Origin: Dongia mobilis
GTDB lineage: Bacteria > Pseudomonadota > Alphaproteobacteria > Dongiales > Dongiaceae
Direction of reading: 5' to 3'
NCBI RefSeq assembly: GCF_004363235.1
Contig: NZ_SNYW01000007.1
Span: forward strand, 579,902-643,901
Length of the DNA stretch: 64,000 nucleotides
Shown here: positions 44,288-54,626 of the stretch, one piece after another
Layout: each line of letters starts with the position of its first letter
Numbering within the stretch: position 1 is the first letter of the stretch
The notes under the pieces: model-generated
Seen by the model: the letters and a program-made list of their open reading frames with translations, nothing else
Told to the model about the DNA's origin: nothing
Database searches by the model: none
Position numbers and translations under genes: made by a program

Positions 44288-46390
44288 ATGGCCCGGACAT
44301 CTCGCCTGGGAGGCCACCCGATCGTGCCGCGCAACCCCCGCTACGACATCCTGTTCGAACCCGTGAGGATCGGCCCGGTGACGGCCCGCAATCGCTTCTA
44401 CCAGGTGCCGCATTGCACCGGCATGGGCTATGACCTGCCGCATTCGGTCTCGCGCCTGCGCGAGCTGAAGTCGGAAGGCCTCTGGGGTGTGGTCAACACC
44501 GAATACTGCTCGATGCACTGGTCGTCCGAGGACGCGCCTTACCGGCTCTGCGCCCTCTGGGACGAGAACGATGTCAAGACCCAGTCGCTGACCGTCGAGA
44601 AGATCAAGCGCCACGGGGCCCTGGCCGGGGTCGAATTGTGGCATGGCGGCAATCACAGCCCCAACAAATGGAGCCGCGAGACGCCGCTCTCGCCCTCCGG
44701 TTCCACCCAACACGCGGTCTTCCCGATGCAGACCCGCGCCATGGACCGCGCGGACATCCGCAACTTGAGGAAATGGCAGGTCGATGCCGCTAAACGCGCC
44801 AAGCGTGCCGGCTTCGACATCGTCTATGTCTATGCCGGCCACGGCTATCTGCCGTTCCAGTTCATCACCAAGCGCTGGAACCAGCGTGGCGACGAATATG
44901 GCGGCGCCATCGAGAACCGCGCGCGCCTGCTCCGCGAGATGATCGAGGATACCAAGGATGCGGTGGGCGATACCTGCGCCGTCGCCGTGCGCCTCGCGGT
45001 CGACGAATTGATGGGGCCCGATGGCGTGCAGGCGGCGGAGGAGGGCGAGGCGGTGATCTCGCTCCTCGCCGAACTGCCCGACCTCTGGGACGTCAACATC
45101 TCCTATGTCGAGAACGATTCCATGTCGTCCCGCTTCGGCGCCGAGGCGCATCAGGAAAAGTTCACCGGCTTCGTGAAGAAGCTGACGACGAAGCCCGTGG
45201 TGGGTGTGGGGCGCTTCACCTCGCCCGACACCATGGTCGACCAGGTCAAGCGCGGCATACTCGATTTCATCGGCGCCGCGCGGCCTTCCATCGCCGATCC
45301 CTTCATCCCGCTCAAAATCAACGAGGGGCGCGAGGAGGACATCCGCGAATGCATCGGCTGCAACATCTGCCGCGCCCAGAACAATTCCGGCGTGCCCATC
45401 CGCTGCACCCAGAACCCGACCATCGGCGAGGAATACCGCCGCGGCTGGCATCCCGAGATCATGAACCCGAAAAACGGCTTCGCGGACGAGGCCGTGCTGG
45501 TGGTGGGTGCCGGCCCGGCCGGCCTCGAATGCGCCATGAGCCTGGCGCGGCGCGGTTATGACGTGGCCTTGGCCGATGCGTCGCGCGAGCTGGGCGGCCG
45601 CCTCAACCGCGAGCCGAAGCTGCCCGGCCTCGCTGCCTGGGTGCGGGTGCGCGACTATCGCCTCGGCCAGATCGCCAAGCTTTCCAATATCGAGATCTTC
45701 CGCGAGAGCCGCATGGACCGGGACGCCATCTACGAGGCGGGCTTCCCGCATGTCATCCTGGCGACGGGGGCGAGTTGGCGGCGCGACGGCATCGGCCACA
45801 ACAATTTCCTCGCCGTGCCCGGCATGGATCAGGGGCGCGTACTGACCCCCGATGACATCATGGCCGGTGCCGCGGTCGAAGGGCCGGTCATCGTCTATGA
45901 CGACGATCAATACTATATGGGCGGCGTCATTGCCGAGAAGCTGCGGGCGGAAGGCCATGACGTGACCCTGGTGACGCCGGGGACCGACGTTTCCAACTGG
46001 TCCTTCTTCACCGACGAGCAGTTCAAGACCCAGGCCAAACTGATGAAGATGGGGGTCAGGCTGCTGCTCACCCACCGTCTTGCCGCCTGGGCCGGCGATC
46101 ACGGCCTCTTTGCCTGCAACTATACCGGCGAGCAGAAGCGGCTCGCGGCTGCGACCCTCGTCAGTGTTACCTCGCGGCAAGCCAATGACGCCCTGTTCCT
46201 GGAGCTGAAGGCCGATGAGGCGGGGCGCGAAGCCGCCGGCATCAAGACCATCCGCAACGTCGGCGACAGCGACGTGCCGGGCGCCATCGTCCATGCCGTC
46301 TATGCCGGTCACAAGGCGGCGCGCGAATTCGGCGAGGTGATCGATCCGGACCAGTTCCCGTTCAAGCGCGAACTGGTCTTCGTGAAGTAG
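44288..46390 (+). CDS. TMADH/DMADH-like flavin and Fe-S N-demethylase
   Basis: The 700-residue protein has the full trimethylamine-dehydrogenase plan: an Old Yellow Enzyme barrel (1-340), a 4Fe-4S segment with Cys355, Cys358, Cys361 and Cys373 (CIGCNIC and IRCTQN), and an ADP/FAD domain starting VLVVGAGPAGLECA. Cys43 in NRFYQVPHC matches the Cys that bonds FMN covalently in TMADH. Tyr73, Tyr182 and His185 of the active site are kept. Two Trp residues that form the trimethylammonium bowl in TMADH are not: the loops read SYVENDSM and CRAQNNSG. The substrate is therefore probably not TMA; relatives demethylate dimethylglycine or N-methylproline. It is followed 17 bp later by an MttB gene. Confidence 0.88.
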   Translation: MARTSRLGGHPIVPRNPRYDILFEPVRIGPVTARNRFYQVPHCTGMGYDLPHSVSRLRELKSEGLWGVVNTEYCSMHWSSEDAPYRLCALWDENDVKTQSLTVEKIKRHGALAGVELWHGGNHSPNKWSRETPLSPSGSTQHAVFPMQTRAMDRADIRNLRKWQVDAAKRAKRAGFDIVYVYAGHGYLPFQFITKRWNQRGDEYGGAIENRARLLREMIEDTKDAVGDTCAVAVRLAVDELMGPDGVQAAEEGEAVISLLAELPDLWDVNISYVENDSMSSRFGAEAHQEKFTGFVKKLTTKPVVGVGRFTSPDTMVDQVKRGILDFIGAARPSIADPFIPLKINEGREEDIRECIGCNICRAQNNSGVPIRCTQNPTIGEEYRRGWHPEIMNPKNGFADEAVLVVGAGPAGLECAMSLARRGYDVALADASRELGGRLNREPKLPGLAAWVRVRDYRLGQIAKLSNIEIFRESRMDRDAIYEAGFPHVILATGASWRRDGIGHNNFLAVPGMDQGRVLTPDDIMAGAAVEGPVIVYDDDQYYMGGVIAEKLRAEGHDVTLVTPGTDVSNWSFFTDEQFKTQAKLMKMGVRLLLTHRLAAWAGDHGLFACNYTGEQKRLAAATLVSVTSRQANDALFLELKADEAGREAAGIKTIRNVGDSDVPGAIVHAVYAGHKAAREFGEVIDPDQFPFKRELVFVK

Positions 46391-46407
46391 CAGGCAGGGA
46401 GTCACTC

Positions 46408-47934
46408 ATGGCACGGGAAGCAACCAGGCGACGCGAAAGGCGGCCGACCAGTTCCGGGCCGCGCCAGATGCGCTTCGGCGCCGTGCGCAACCGCTATCCG
46501 CCGATCGCCATGCTGAGCGCCGACGAGGTGGAATCGATCCACCATGCCTCGCTCCGCCTTCTCGCCGAGATCGGCATGGAGGTGATGCATGACGAGAGCC
46601 GAGGGCTGCTGAAAGCGGCCGGTGCCGAGGTCGACGAAGCCACCCAGCGCGTGCGCTTCGACCCCGCCCTGATCGAGGAGCGGATCCGCACCGTGCCGGC
46701 GAGCTTCACGCTGCAGGCGCGGGATCCCGCCAAGAACCTGACGGTCGGCGATGGCAGTCTCATCTTCGCCGCGACCGGCGGGCCGGCCTTTGCTCATGAC
46801 CTCGACCGCGGCCGCCGCCCCGGCAATTACCAGGACATGTGCGACTATATCCGCCTGGTGCAGAGCGTGAACGTGATCCACCAGGAAGGCGGCTGCCCCT
46901 GCGAGCCGACCGATTTGCCGGCGGATTCGCGCCATCTCGATTTTTACCTGGCTGCCATTCGCCTCACCGACAAGAACTGGCAGTGCTGGGCGCTGGGCGG
47001 CTACCGGGTCGAGGATGCGATCGAGATGCTCTCGATCGCCCTCGGCCAGACGCGCGAGCAGCTGCGCGCCAACCCGGCCACCCTCACCATCGTCAATTCG
47101 AACTCGCCCCTGAAACTCGACGTGCCGATGGGCGAGGGGCTTTGCGCCATGGCGCGGGCCGGCCAGCCGGTCGCGATGACGCCCTTCACGCTCTCCGGCG
47201 CCATGAGCCCGGTCACCATCGCCGGGGCGCTGGCCCAGCAGAACGCTGAGGCGCTGGCCCTCATCGCCTTGTCGCAGATCGTGGCGCCGGGGGCGCCGGT
47301 CATGTATGGCGGCTTCACCTCGAACGTGGACATGCGCACCGGCGCCCCCGCCTTCGGCACGCCGGAATACGCCAAGGCGCAGATCGCCTCCGGCCAGCTG
47401 GCCCGGCGCTACAACATTCCCTACCGCTCCTCCAACGTGACCGCCTCCAACGCGGTCGATGTGCAGGCGGCCTATGAGGGCGGCATGTCGCTCTGGAGCA
47501 CGATCATGGGCGGCGTGCACCTCATCGAGCATGCGGCCGGCTGGCTGGAAGGCGGCCTCACCGCCTCCTTCGAGAAACTCATCCTCGATGCCGAGATGCT
47601 GCAATTGATGCGCAGCTTCCTCGAGCCGCTCAAGGTCGACGAGGCCAATCTCGCCTTCGAGGCGATGCAGGAGGTGGGGCCGGGCGGGCATTTCTTCGGC
47701 GCCCAGCACACGCTGGCGCGCTTCGACCACGCCTTCTACGAGCCGCTGCTCTCCGACTGGCGCAATTTCGAAAACTGGAGCGACAGCGGTGCCCGGACCG
47801 GGACCGAGCGCGCCAATGCGATCTGGAAGGAGCTGCTCAAATCCTACGAGCAGCCGCCCCTCGACCCCGCCGTGGACGAGGCCCTGGAGGCCTATGTGGC
47901 GCGGCGCAAGGAAGAGATCCACGCCACGCGTTAG
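46408..47934 (+). CDS. MttB-family (non-pyrrolysine) corrinoid methyltransferase
   Basis: The 508-residue protein belongs to the trimethylamine methyltransferase MttB superfamily. Landmarks include LLAEIGMEVMHDES, FAATGGPAFAHDLDRG, VNVIHQEGG, LTIVNSNSPLKLDVPM, PGAPVMYGGFTSNVDM and SSNVTASNAVD. The frame has no internal amber codon, so it is a non-Pyl member. Characterised members of this type demethylate quaternary amines such as glycine betaine or proline betaine, passing the methyl to a corrinoid protein. The upstream demethylase gene is 17 bp away with GGCAGGGAG before this ATG, so they form an operon. A corrinoid partner is encoded at 30-734 of the window. Confidence 0.9.
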   Translation: MAREATRRRERRPTSSGPRQMRFGAVRNRYPPIAMLSADEVESIHHASLRLLAEIGMEVMHDESRGLLKAAGAEVDEATQRVRFDPALIEERIRTVPASFTLQARDPAKNLTVGDGSLIFAATGGPAFAHDLDRGRRPGNYQDMCDYIRLVQSVNVIHQEGGCPCEPTDLPADSRHLDFYLAAIRLTDKNWQCWALGGYRVEDAIEMLSIALGQTREQLRANPATLTIVNSNSPLKLDVPMGEGLCAMARAGQPVAMTPFTLSGAMSPVTIAGALAQQNAEALALIALSQIVAPGAPVMYGGFTSNVDMRTGAPAFGTPEYAKAQIASGQLARRYNIPYRSSNVTASNAVDVQAAYEGGMSLWSTIMGGVHLIEHAAGWLEGGLTASFEKLILDAEMLQLMRSFLEPLKVDEANLAFEAMQEVGPGGHFFGAQHTLARFDHAFYEPLLSDWRNFENWSDSGARTGTERANAIWKELLKSYEQPPLDPAVDEALEAYVARRKEEIHATR

Positions 47935-47942
47935 GTCCGGCG

Positions 47943-49904
47943 CTAGGCCGTCCGCACCTTCGCCAGGAAGCCGCCGACCTCGTCGCGCAGCTGAGCGGCC
48001 AGGCGCGACAAATCCTCGGCCGAGGCCAGCAATTGCCCGGCCGACTGGCCGACCAGGCCGGAGGCATCGGTCACCGCGGCAACGTTGCGCGACACTTCGT
48101 TGGTGCCGTCGGCGGCCTGCTGCACGCTGCCGGCGATCTCCTTGGTGGCGGCCCCCTGCTGCTCGACCGCGGCGGCGATGGCGCTGGCGATCTCGTTGAT
48201 CTGCTGGATGGTGCCGGCGATGGTGCCCATGGCGGTGACCGCCTCGCTGCTCACCCCCTGGATCGCCGAGATCTGCGTGCTGATCTCGCCGGTCGCCCCT
48301 TCGGTCTGATTGGCCAGCGCCTTCACCTCCGATGCCACCACGGTGAAGCCCTTGCCGGCATCGCCGGCCCGGGCCGCCTCGATCGTGGCGTTGAGCGCCA
48401 GCAGGTTGGTCTGCGCGGCGATGCTCTGGATCAGGCTCACCACCTCGCCGATGCGCTGCGCCGCCTGGGCCAGGCTCTGCACGGTGGTGTTGGTGCGGTC
48501 GACGCCGGCCACCGCATCGCCGGCAATGCGGCTGGAATGGGTCACCTGGCGGCTGATCTCGGTGATCGAGGCTGCCAGTTCCTCGGCGGCGGCGGCGACA
48601 CTCTGCACGCTGCTGGTGGTCTCCGCGGCGGCGGCCGAGACGGCGACGGCGCGCTGGTTGGTCTCCTCCGCCGTGCTGGAGAGGCGCCCGGCCGCGTGCT
48701 GCATGTCGCCCGCCGCCTTGGCGACGGCATCGACGATGCCGCCGACGCTCTGTTCGAACATGTCGGCCATGCGGTTGAGCGCCGCGCGCTGCTGCTCGGC
48801 CGATTCCGCCTTCATCCGTTCCTGTTCGGCGGCAAGACGCTCCATCTCGATCGCATTCTGCTTGAAGACATTGACGGCGATCGACATGGCGCCGATCTCG
48901 TCGCGGCGGTCGGTTCCCGGAATGTCGACCGTCTTGTCGCCGGCGGCGAGGCGGTTCATGGCGTCGGTCATGGCGACGACCGGCTTCGAGACCAGCTGCC
49001 GCACGACCAGCCACAGCAGCACCAGGATCGCGGCCACCGCCAGCACGGTCGCCAGGATGGCGGTATTGCGGAATTGGGTCAGGCTGGCAAAGGCCGCCGG
49101 CTTGTCGATATGCAGGCCGACATACCATTTGACGGTCGGCAGGCCGGGGACGGCGATGAAGGAGAACAGGCTGTCGCCCTGTTCCTGCACGCCTTCGCTG
49201 ACCGTCGGCGCGTTGCCGGGATAGGCCTCGGTCATCGGCTTCAGGGTCCATTGCGGGTCCTTGTGGGCGATGATGACGCCCTCGCCGTTGACCAGGAAGG
49301 CCTCGCCGATGCCGCCGAGATCCAGCGTGTTGACGATCTCGGCCAGGGTGGTGATGTCGAGATCGCCGCCGACCACGCCGAGCGCCTCGCCATTGCGGAA
49401 CAGCGGCGTCGCCACGGTGACGATCAGCTTGCCGCTGGCCGCGTCCTGATAGGGCTCGGTGAGCGTGCTGGCCTTGGCGGCGACGGCGTCCTGGTACCAG
49501 GGGCGCTGGCGCGGATCATAGCCTTCCGGCAATTCGTCGGCCGGCCACATGGTCATGACGCCGCCCTTGCTGCCCAGATAGGTGAACATGAAGCTGTCGT
49601 TCAGCACCTTCTGCTGCACCGTGCGGTCGACATTCACCTGGCTGTCGTCATTGGCCAGGGTCTGGGCCACGTTCTCGACCAGCAGCACGCGGCCGCCGAG
49701 CCAGTTGGCGATGGTGCTGGCGGTGAGATTGCCGATCTCGGCAATGCGGGTGTCGAGGGCGGCGGCGATGTTCTTCTGCTGGTTGCCGTAGATGTAGAAG
49801 CCGAACCCGGCGAAAGCGATGATGATGACGGCGGTCGCCGCCAGCAGGATCTTGTGGATGAATTTAAGGCCGAAGCCGCCGGCTGCGGATGCCTGGGTCG
49901 CCAT
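47943..49904 (-). CDS. Methyl-accepting chemotaxis protein with dCache sensor
   Basis: The 653-residue chemoreceptor has TM1 (about 15-40), a periplasmic dCache_1 domain (about 45-295), TM2 (about 297-320), HAMP, and a signalling domain with the hairpin tip [21 protein letters not shown]. The sensor shows Y-x4-R-x-W-Y in [16 protein letters not shown], and a later Asp in GVVGGDLDI, the pattern of amine/amino-acid-binding dCache domains. ATG 49904 follows GGGGGAGG; the open frame upstream is not coding. There is no C-terminal CheR pentapeptide. It is convergent with the MttB gene, 8 bp apart, which makes an amine or betaine ligand attractive but unproven. Confidence 0.93.
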   Translation of the reverse strand: MATQASAAGGFGLKFIHKILLAATAVIIIAFAGFGFYIYGNQQKNIAAALDTRIAEIGNLTASTIANWLGGRVLLVENVAQTLANDDSQVNVDRTVQQKVLNDSFMFTYLGSKGGVMTMWPADELPEGYDPRQRPWYQDAVAAKASTLTEPYQDAASGKLIVTVATPLFRNGEALGVVGGDLDITTLAEIVNTLDLGGIGEAFLVNGEGVIIAHKDPQWTLKPMTEAYPGNAPTVSEGVQEQGDSLFSFIAVPGLPTVKWYVGLHIDKPAAFASLTQFRNTAILATVLAVAAILVLLWLVVRQLVSKPVVAMTDAMNRLAAGDKTVDIPGTDRRDEIGAMSIAVNVFKQNAIEMERLAAEQERMKAESAEQQRAALNRMADMFEQSVGGIVDAVAKAAGDMQHAAGRLSSTAEETNQRAVAVSAAAAETTSSVQSVAAAAEELAASITEISRQVTHSSRIAGDAVAGVDRTNTTVQSLAQAAQRIGEVVSLIQSIAAQTNLLALNATIEAARAGDAGKGFTVVASEVKALANQTEGATGEISTQISAIQGVSSEAVTAMGTIAGTIQQINEIASAIAAAVEQQGAATKEIAGSVQQAADGTNEVSRNVAAVTDASGLVGQSAGQLLASAEDLSRLAAQLRDEVGGFLAKVRTA

Positions 49905-50125
49905 GCAAATCCTCCCCCATAGTGTGAAACTATCCCGGACCCGGTAACGCGATTTCCTCAATCCCCCCTCTACTATGGGCGATTTCGGACAGGACCGGGT
50001 ATCGGATTGAATTCCGGGGGGTAGAAGGTGCAATCTGGTCGCGGAATGTTCTCGTATGAACGAGTGTAGCGTGCCCCGGCGGGCTGGTATCAGACGGGAA
50101 TGACGGCAGCGGAATCCGGATATCC

Positions 50126-51484
50126 ATGAGCAAGGACAGCGAGAGCAATTCCATCTCCGGACGGGTCAAGCGCTATGCCAGGGTGGGCCGCGCCGTGGGC
50201 GGGCTTGCCGCCAAGGTGGCCGGCCAGCGTTATCTCGGCCTGAAGCTCGACCGCGCCGAGCATGCCTCGGAACTGAAGGCGGCGCTCGGCGGCTTGAAAG
50301 GGCCGCTGATGAAGGTGGCGCAGATCATGGCCACCATCCCCGACGCGCTGCCCAAGGAATATGTCGAGGAACTGCGGCAGCTGCAGGCCAACGCGCCGTC
50401 CATGGGCTGGCCCTTCGTCAGGCGTCGCATGGCGGCCGAACTCGGCCCCGATTGGCAAAAGCGCTTCCGCGACTTCGCGCATGAGGCGGCGGCGGCGGCC
50501 TCCCTCGGCCAGGTGCACCGCGCCGTGGCGAAGGACGGCCGCGCGCTCGCCTGCAAGCTGCAATACCCGGACATGCAATCGGCGGTCGAGGCGGATCTTG
50601 CGCAATTGAAGCTGATCTTCCGCCTCTACGAGCGCTACGACCGCGCCATCGCCACGGCGCAGATCCATGCCGAGATCGCCGACCGCCTGCGCGAGGAACT
50701 GGATTACGACCGCGAGGCGAAGGCGATGGCGCTCTACCGCCTGATGCTGAAGGGCGAGGCGGCGGTCAATCTGCCTGAACCGCTGCCGGAGCTTACCACG
50801 AAGCGCCTCCTCACCATGACCTGGGTCGAGGGCGAGCCGCTGATGCGCTTCCTCGAACAGAAGCCGCCGGTCGCCCTGCGCAACAAGGTCGCCTACAACA
50901 TGTTCCGCGCCTGGTATGTGCCGTTCTACGGATACGGCATCATCCACGGCGATCCGCATCTCGGCAATTACACCGTGCGGCCCAGGGGGGCGGCGGACGA
51001 AGGTGCGGTCAATCTGATGGATTTCGGCTGCATCCGCATCTTCGAGGCCAAATTCGTCAAGGGCGTCATCGACCTCTATTGGGCGCTGGAGCGCGACGAC
51101 CGCGATCTCGCCGTGCATGCCTATGAAAGCTGGGGCTTCAAGGGCCTCAACAACGAGGTCATCGACGTGCTCAATCGCTGGGCGCTCTTCGTCTACGGCC
51201 CGCTGCTCGAGAACCGCCCCCGCAAGATCCAGGAGCATGAAAGCGGCATCTATGGCCGCGAGGTGGCGGAGGGCGTCCATGCCGACCTGCGCCGACTGGG
51301 CCCCGTCACGCCGCCCAAGGAATTCGTCTTCATGGACCGGGCCGCGATCGGCTTAGGGTCCGTCTTTCTGCATCTCAAAGCCGAGATCAACTGGTACCAG
51401 CTCTTCCACGACCTCATCCGCGACTTCGACGACAAGGCCCTGGCGAAGCGGCAGAAGGCCGCGCTGAAGGAAGTCGGGTTGTGA
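50126..51484 (+). CDS. ABC1/AarF-family atypical kinase (COQ8-like)
   Basis: The 452-residue protein belongs to the UbiB/COQ8/ABC1 atypical kinases, which support ubiquinone synthesis or lipid handling. The KxGQ motif region reads [12 protein letters not shown], with Ala replacing Gly. The Ala-rich nucleotide loop is [14 protein letters not shown], the catalytic loop [11 protein letters not shown] and the metal motif [10 protein letters not shown]. There are no C-terminal membrane helices of the kind seen in classic UbiB, so it is a soluble COQ8-like member. It is divergent from the chemoreceptor. A coq9 gene lies 5 kb downstream, but the two are not in one operon. Confidence 0.9.
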   Translation: MSKDSESNSISGRVKRYARVGRAVGGLAAKVAGQRYLGLKLDRAEHASELKAALGGLKGPLMKVAQIMATIPDALPKEYVEELRQLQANAPSMGWPFVRRRMAAELGPDWQKRFRDFAHEAAAAASLGQVHRAVAKDGRALACKLQYPDMQSAVEADLAQLKLIFRLYERYDRAIATAQIHAEIADRLREELDYDREAKAMALYRLMLKGEAAVNLPEPLPELTTKRLLTMTWVEGEPLMRFLEQKPPVALRNKVAYNMFRAWYVPFYGYGIIHGDPHLGNYTVRPRGAADEGAVNLMDFGCIRIFEAKFVKGVIDLYWALERDDRDLAVHAYESWGFKGLNNEVIDVLNRWALFVYGPLLENRPRKIQEHESGIYGREVAEGVHADLRRLGPVTPPKEFVFMDRAAIGLGSVFLHLKAEINWYQLFHDLIRDFDDKALAKRQKAALKEVGL

Positions 51485-51569
51485 CGCGGTCATCCGACTT
51501 TTCCGCGTTTGCGTAAAGCGCCTTGTCACTCTTCGCTCGGACAGGCAATCTTGGCGCCATTCGAGGGGC

Positions 51570-51590
51570 AGGGCGGACTCGTCCCGCCCT
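51570..51590 (+). terminator. Possible hairpin terminator between the ABC1 kinase and pntA
   Basis: AGGGCGG (51570-51576) pairs with CCGCCCT (51584-51590) around 7 nt, followed by TAAGGAATT rather than a T run. It may be Rho-assisted or part of the pnt leader. Confidence 0.35.
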
Positions 51591-51645
51591 TAAGGAATTA
51601 CAAGCCGAACCAACGGCTTAGCTTCTTACCGGAAGTGGGGAAGGC

Positions 51646-52794
51646 ATGAAGATCGCGATTCTGAAGGAGCGCCGCGCGCAGGAGAGGCGCTGCGCCGCCA
51701 CGCCGGAGACGGTGAAGAAATTTATTTCGCTCGGCGCCGAGGTGGCGGTGGAAAGCGGGGCAGGTATCGGTGCCTCGATCCCCGATGCCGCCTTTGCTGC
51801 CGCGGGCGCGCAGATCGCCACCGATGCCGCGGCGGCCCTGGCCGGAGCCGAGGTTGTCTTGAAGGTGCAGCGCCCGCTGACCGCCGCCGAGGGCGAGGAT
51901 GAACTGGCGCGGTTGCCCAAGGGTGCCACCCTCATCGCCATCCTCAACCCGCATGGGGCGAAGGAGCAGATCGCCGCCTATGCGAGCGCCGGCATCGACG
52001 CCATGGCGATGGAACTGGTGCCGCGCATCACCCGCGCGCAATCCATGGACGTGCTTTCCTCCCAGGCGAACCTGGCCGGCTACAAGGCGGTGCTGGATGC
52101 GGCGGCGGAATATGGCCGCGCCTTCCCGATGATGATGACGGCAGCCGGCACGGTCGCCCCCGCCCGCGTCCTCGTCATGGGCGCCGGTGTCGCCGGCCTG
52201 CAGGCGATCGCGACCGCGCGGCGGTTGGGCGCCATCGTCTCGGCCACCGATGTGCGTCCCGCGGCCAAGGAACAGGTGGCCAGCCTCGGCGCCACCTTCG
52301 TCGCGGTCGAGGACGAGGAATTCAAGCAGGCCGAGACGGCGGCGGGCTATGCCAAGCCGATGTCGGAAGCCTATCAGGCCAAGCAGGCCGCCCTCATCGC
52401 CGAGACCATCAAGAAGCAGGACATCGTCATCACCACGGCGCTCATTCCGGGGCGCAAGGCGCCGGTGCTGGTGACCGAGGAGATGGTGAAATCGATGAAA
52501 CCGGGCTCGGTCATCGTCGACTTGGCGGTAGAGCAGGGCGGCAATTGCCCGCTTTCCGAGGCGGGTGCCGTGGTCGAGAAATTCGGCGTCAAGCTGGTCG
52601 GCCATCTCAACGTGCCGAGCCGCCTCGCCGCCGATGCGACGGCGCTCTATGCCAAGAACCTGCTCAATTTCGTGACTCTGCTGATCGACAAGGACAGCAA
52701 GTCGCTCAAGGTGAATTGGGAAGACGAGATCGTGAAAGGCGTCGCCCTTACGCGCGCCGGCCAGGTGATCCATCCCAACTTCCAGGCCCAATAG
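51646..52794 (+). CDS. pntA: NAD(P) transhydrogenase subunit alpha part 1
   Basis: This is the NAD(H)-binding domain I of the proton-translocating transhydrogenase, which makes NADPH from NADH using the proton gradient. The 382-residue protein starts [16 protein letters not shown], has the RQD-loop region near the middle, the NAD fold [22 protein letters not shown], and [16 protein letters not shown]. It is the split form known from Rhodospirillum rubrum. ATG 51646 follows GGGGAAGG. It is followed by pntAB and pntB in one operon. Confidence 0.96.
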   Translation: MKIAILKERRAQERRCAATPETVKKFISLGAEVAVESGAGIGASIPDAAFAAAGAQIATDAAAALAGAEVVLKVQRPLTAAEGEDELARLPKGATLIAILNPHGAKEQIAAYASAGIDAMAMELVPRITRAQSMDVLSSQANLAGYKAVLDAAAEYGRAFPMMMTAAGTVAPARVLVMGAGVAGLQAIATARRLGAIVSATDVRPAAKEQVASLGATFVAVEDEEFKQAETAAGYAKPMSEAYQAKQAALIAETIKKQDIVITTALIPGRKAPVLVTEEMVKSMKPGSVIVDLAVEQGGNCPLSEAGAVVEKFGVKLVGHLNVPSRLAADATALYAKNLLNFVTLLIDKDSKSLKVNWEDEIVKGVALTRAGQVIHPNFQAQ

Positions 52795-52819
52795 AAAATT
52801 CAGGCTGAGGGGATACGCC

Positions 52820-53143
52820 ATGGATGAACAGATGCCCTTCGTGCAGCTTTTCACGGTCTTCGTGCTGGCCTGCTTCGTCGGTTATTACGTGGTCTGGCGG
52901 GTGACGCCGGCGCTGCATTCGCCGCTGATGGCGGTCACCAACGCGATCTCGTCGGTGATCATCGTCGGTGCCCTCATCGCCTCGGGCGCCGTCGCCTTCG
53001 GCCTCGCCCAGGGCTTCGGCCTCGTCGCCGTGGCGCTGGCCGCGGTCAACATCTTCGGCGGCTTCCTGGTGACCTACCGCATGCTCTCGATGTTCAAGAA
53101 GAAGGATGCGCCCAAGGCGGCCGCCAAGAAGGAAGGCAAGTAA
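52820..53143 (+). CDS. pntAB: NAD(P) transhydrogenase subunit alpha part 2
   Basis: The 107-residue protein is the separate membrane portion of the alpha subunit, with three or four hydrophobic helices (for example [37 protein letters not shown] and [12 protein letters not shown]) and a Lys-rich C-terminus. It is 25 bp after pntA and 1 bp before pntB. Its separate status is the classic alphaproteobacterial three-gene arrangement. Confidence 0.95.
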   Translation: MDEQMPFVQLFTVFVLACFVGYYVVWRVTPALHSPLMAVTNAISSVIIVGALIASGAVAFGLAQGFGLVAVALAAVNIFGGFLVTYRMLSMFKKKDAPKAAAKKEGK

Positions 53144-53144
53144 G

Positions 53145-54551
53145 ATGAGCCAGAATCTCGCCGCCTTCCTCTATCTGATCGCCTCGGTCTGTTTCATCAT
53201 GTCGCTGCGCGGGCTTTCCAGCCCGGCCACCTCGCAGGGCGGTCTGCGCTACGGCATCGTCGGCATGGTGATCGCCATCGGCACCACTTTGGCGCTGCCC
53301 GAAGTGCCGGCCTCGGCCTATCTCGGCATCATCGTGGCGCTGGTGATCGGCGGCGCGGTGGGCGCCGTGATCGCCCAGCGCATCCAGATGACCGCACTCC
53401 CCCAGCTGGTCGCCGCCTTCCACTCGCTGGTCGGCCTTGCCGCCGTCGCCGTGGCCGCCGCCGCCTTCTATGCGCCGGACGCCTTCCATATCGGCCAGCC
53501 CGGCGCCATCCATGCCGGCAGCCTGATCGAGATGGGCCTTGGTGTCGCCATCGGCGCCATCACCTTCACCGGCTCGATCGTGGCCTTTGCCAAGCTGCAG
53601 GGCCTGGTCTCCGGCGCGCCGCTGGTGTTCAAGGGCCAGCATCTGCTCAATGCGGCCTTGGGGCTGGCCATCGTCGTCCTCATCGTCGCCCTCATCATGG
53701 CGCAGTCGCAGCCGCTCTTCTGGGCGATCGTCATCGTCTCGCTGCTCTTGGGCTTTCTGCTCATCCTGCCCATCGGCGGCGCCGACATGCCGGTCGTCGT
53801 CTCGATGCTGAATTCCTATTCCGGCTGGGCCGCCTGCGGCATCGGCTTCACCCTGGCCAACCCGCTCCTCATCATTACGGGGGCGCTGGTGGGCTCGTCG
53901 GGCGCCATTCTCTCCTACATCATGTGCAAGGGCATGAACCGCTCGATCTTCAACGTGATCCTGGGTGGCTTCGGCACGGATTCAGGGGGTGCCGCGGCAG
54001 CCGGCGGCGGCGGTGCCGACCGTCCGGTCAAGGCCGGCAGTGCCGACGATGCCGCCTTCATCATGAAGAACGCGGCCAGCGTCATCATCGTGCCGGGTTA
54101 CGGCATGGCGGTGGCCCAGGCGCAGCACGCCTTGCGCGAAATGGCGGATCTTCTGAAGGCCGAGGGGGTCAAGGTCTCCTACGCCATCCACCCGGTGGCG
54201 GGGCGCATGCCGGGCCACATGAACGTGCTGCTGGCCGAGGCCAACGTGCCCTATGACGAGGTGTTCGAACTCGAGGACATCAACCGCGACTTTGCCCAGG
54301 CCGATGTCGCCTTCGTCATCGGCGCCAACGACGTCACCAACCCGGCGGCCAAGACCGACCCCAAGAGCCCGATCTACGGCATGCCGATCCTCGACGTCGA
54401 ACAGGCCAAGACCGTGCTCTTCATCAAGCGCTCGATGGCATCGGGCTATGCCGGCGTAGACAACGAGCTCTTCTTCCGCACCAACACCATGATGCTGTTC
54501 GGCGACGCCAAGAAGATGTGCGAGGACGTGGTCAAGGCCTTCGGGCATTGA
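53145..54551 (+). CDS. pntB: NAD(P) transhydrogenase subunit beta
   Basis: The 468-residue subunit has about nine membrane helices (residues 1-265) and a C-terminal NADP(H)-binding domain III with VIIVPGYGMAVAQAQHAL, VSYAIHPVAGRMPGHMNVLL, FVIGANDVTNPAAKTDP and the GYAGVDNELFF motif near the end. ATG 53145 follows GAAGGAAGG inside the end of pntAB; the open frame begins earlier but within pntAB. It completes the pnt operon. Confidence 0.96.
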   Translation: MSQNLAAFLYLIASVCFIMSLRGLSSPATSQGGLRYGIVGMVIAIGTTLALPEVPASAYLGIIVALVIGGAVGAVIAQRIQMTALPQLVAAFHSLVGLAAVAVAAAAFYAPDAFHIGQPGAIHAGSLIEMGLGVAIGAITFTGSIVAFAKLQGLVSGAPLVFKGQHLLNAALGLAIVVLIVALIMAQSQPLFWAIVIVSLLLGFLLILPIGGADMPVVVSMLNSYSGWAACGIGFTLANPLLIITGALVGSSGAILSYIMCKGMNRSIFNVILGGFGTDSGGAAAAGGGGADRPVKAGSADDAAFIMKNAASVIIVPGYGMAVAQAQHALREMADLLKAEGVKVSYAIHPVAGRMPGHMNVLLAEANVPYDEVFELEDINRDFAQADVAFVIGANDVTNPAAKTDPKSPIYGMPILDVEQAKTVLFIKRSMASGYAGVDNELFFRTNTMMLFGDAKKMCEDVVKAFGH

Positions 54552-54626
54552 GGCTGGGGGCACTGATCCTGGCGCCTGTTTGTCGGTTCAGGCACTTCGT
54601 GTCTGGCGGCAATATAACGACCTCGC

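Noticed and set aside
46408..47934. Pyrrolysine-containing MttB
   Set aside because: The frame has no in-frame amber codon and the protein is full length without readthrough.
46402..49251. Minus-strand open frame of about 950 codons across the MttB and chemoreceptor genes
   Set aside because: It runs antisense to MttB and in a wrong frame of the chemoreceptor; the composition is repetitive His/Gln/Arg-rich shadow.
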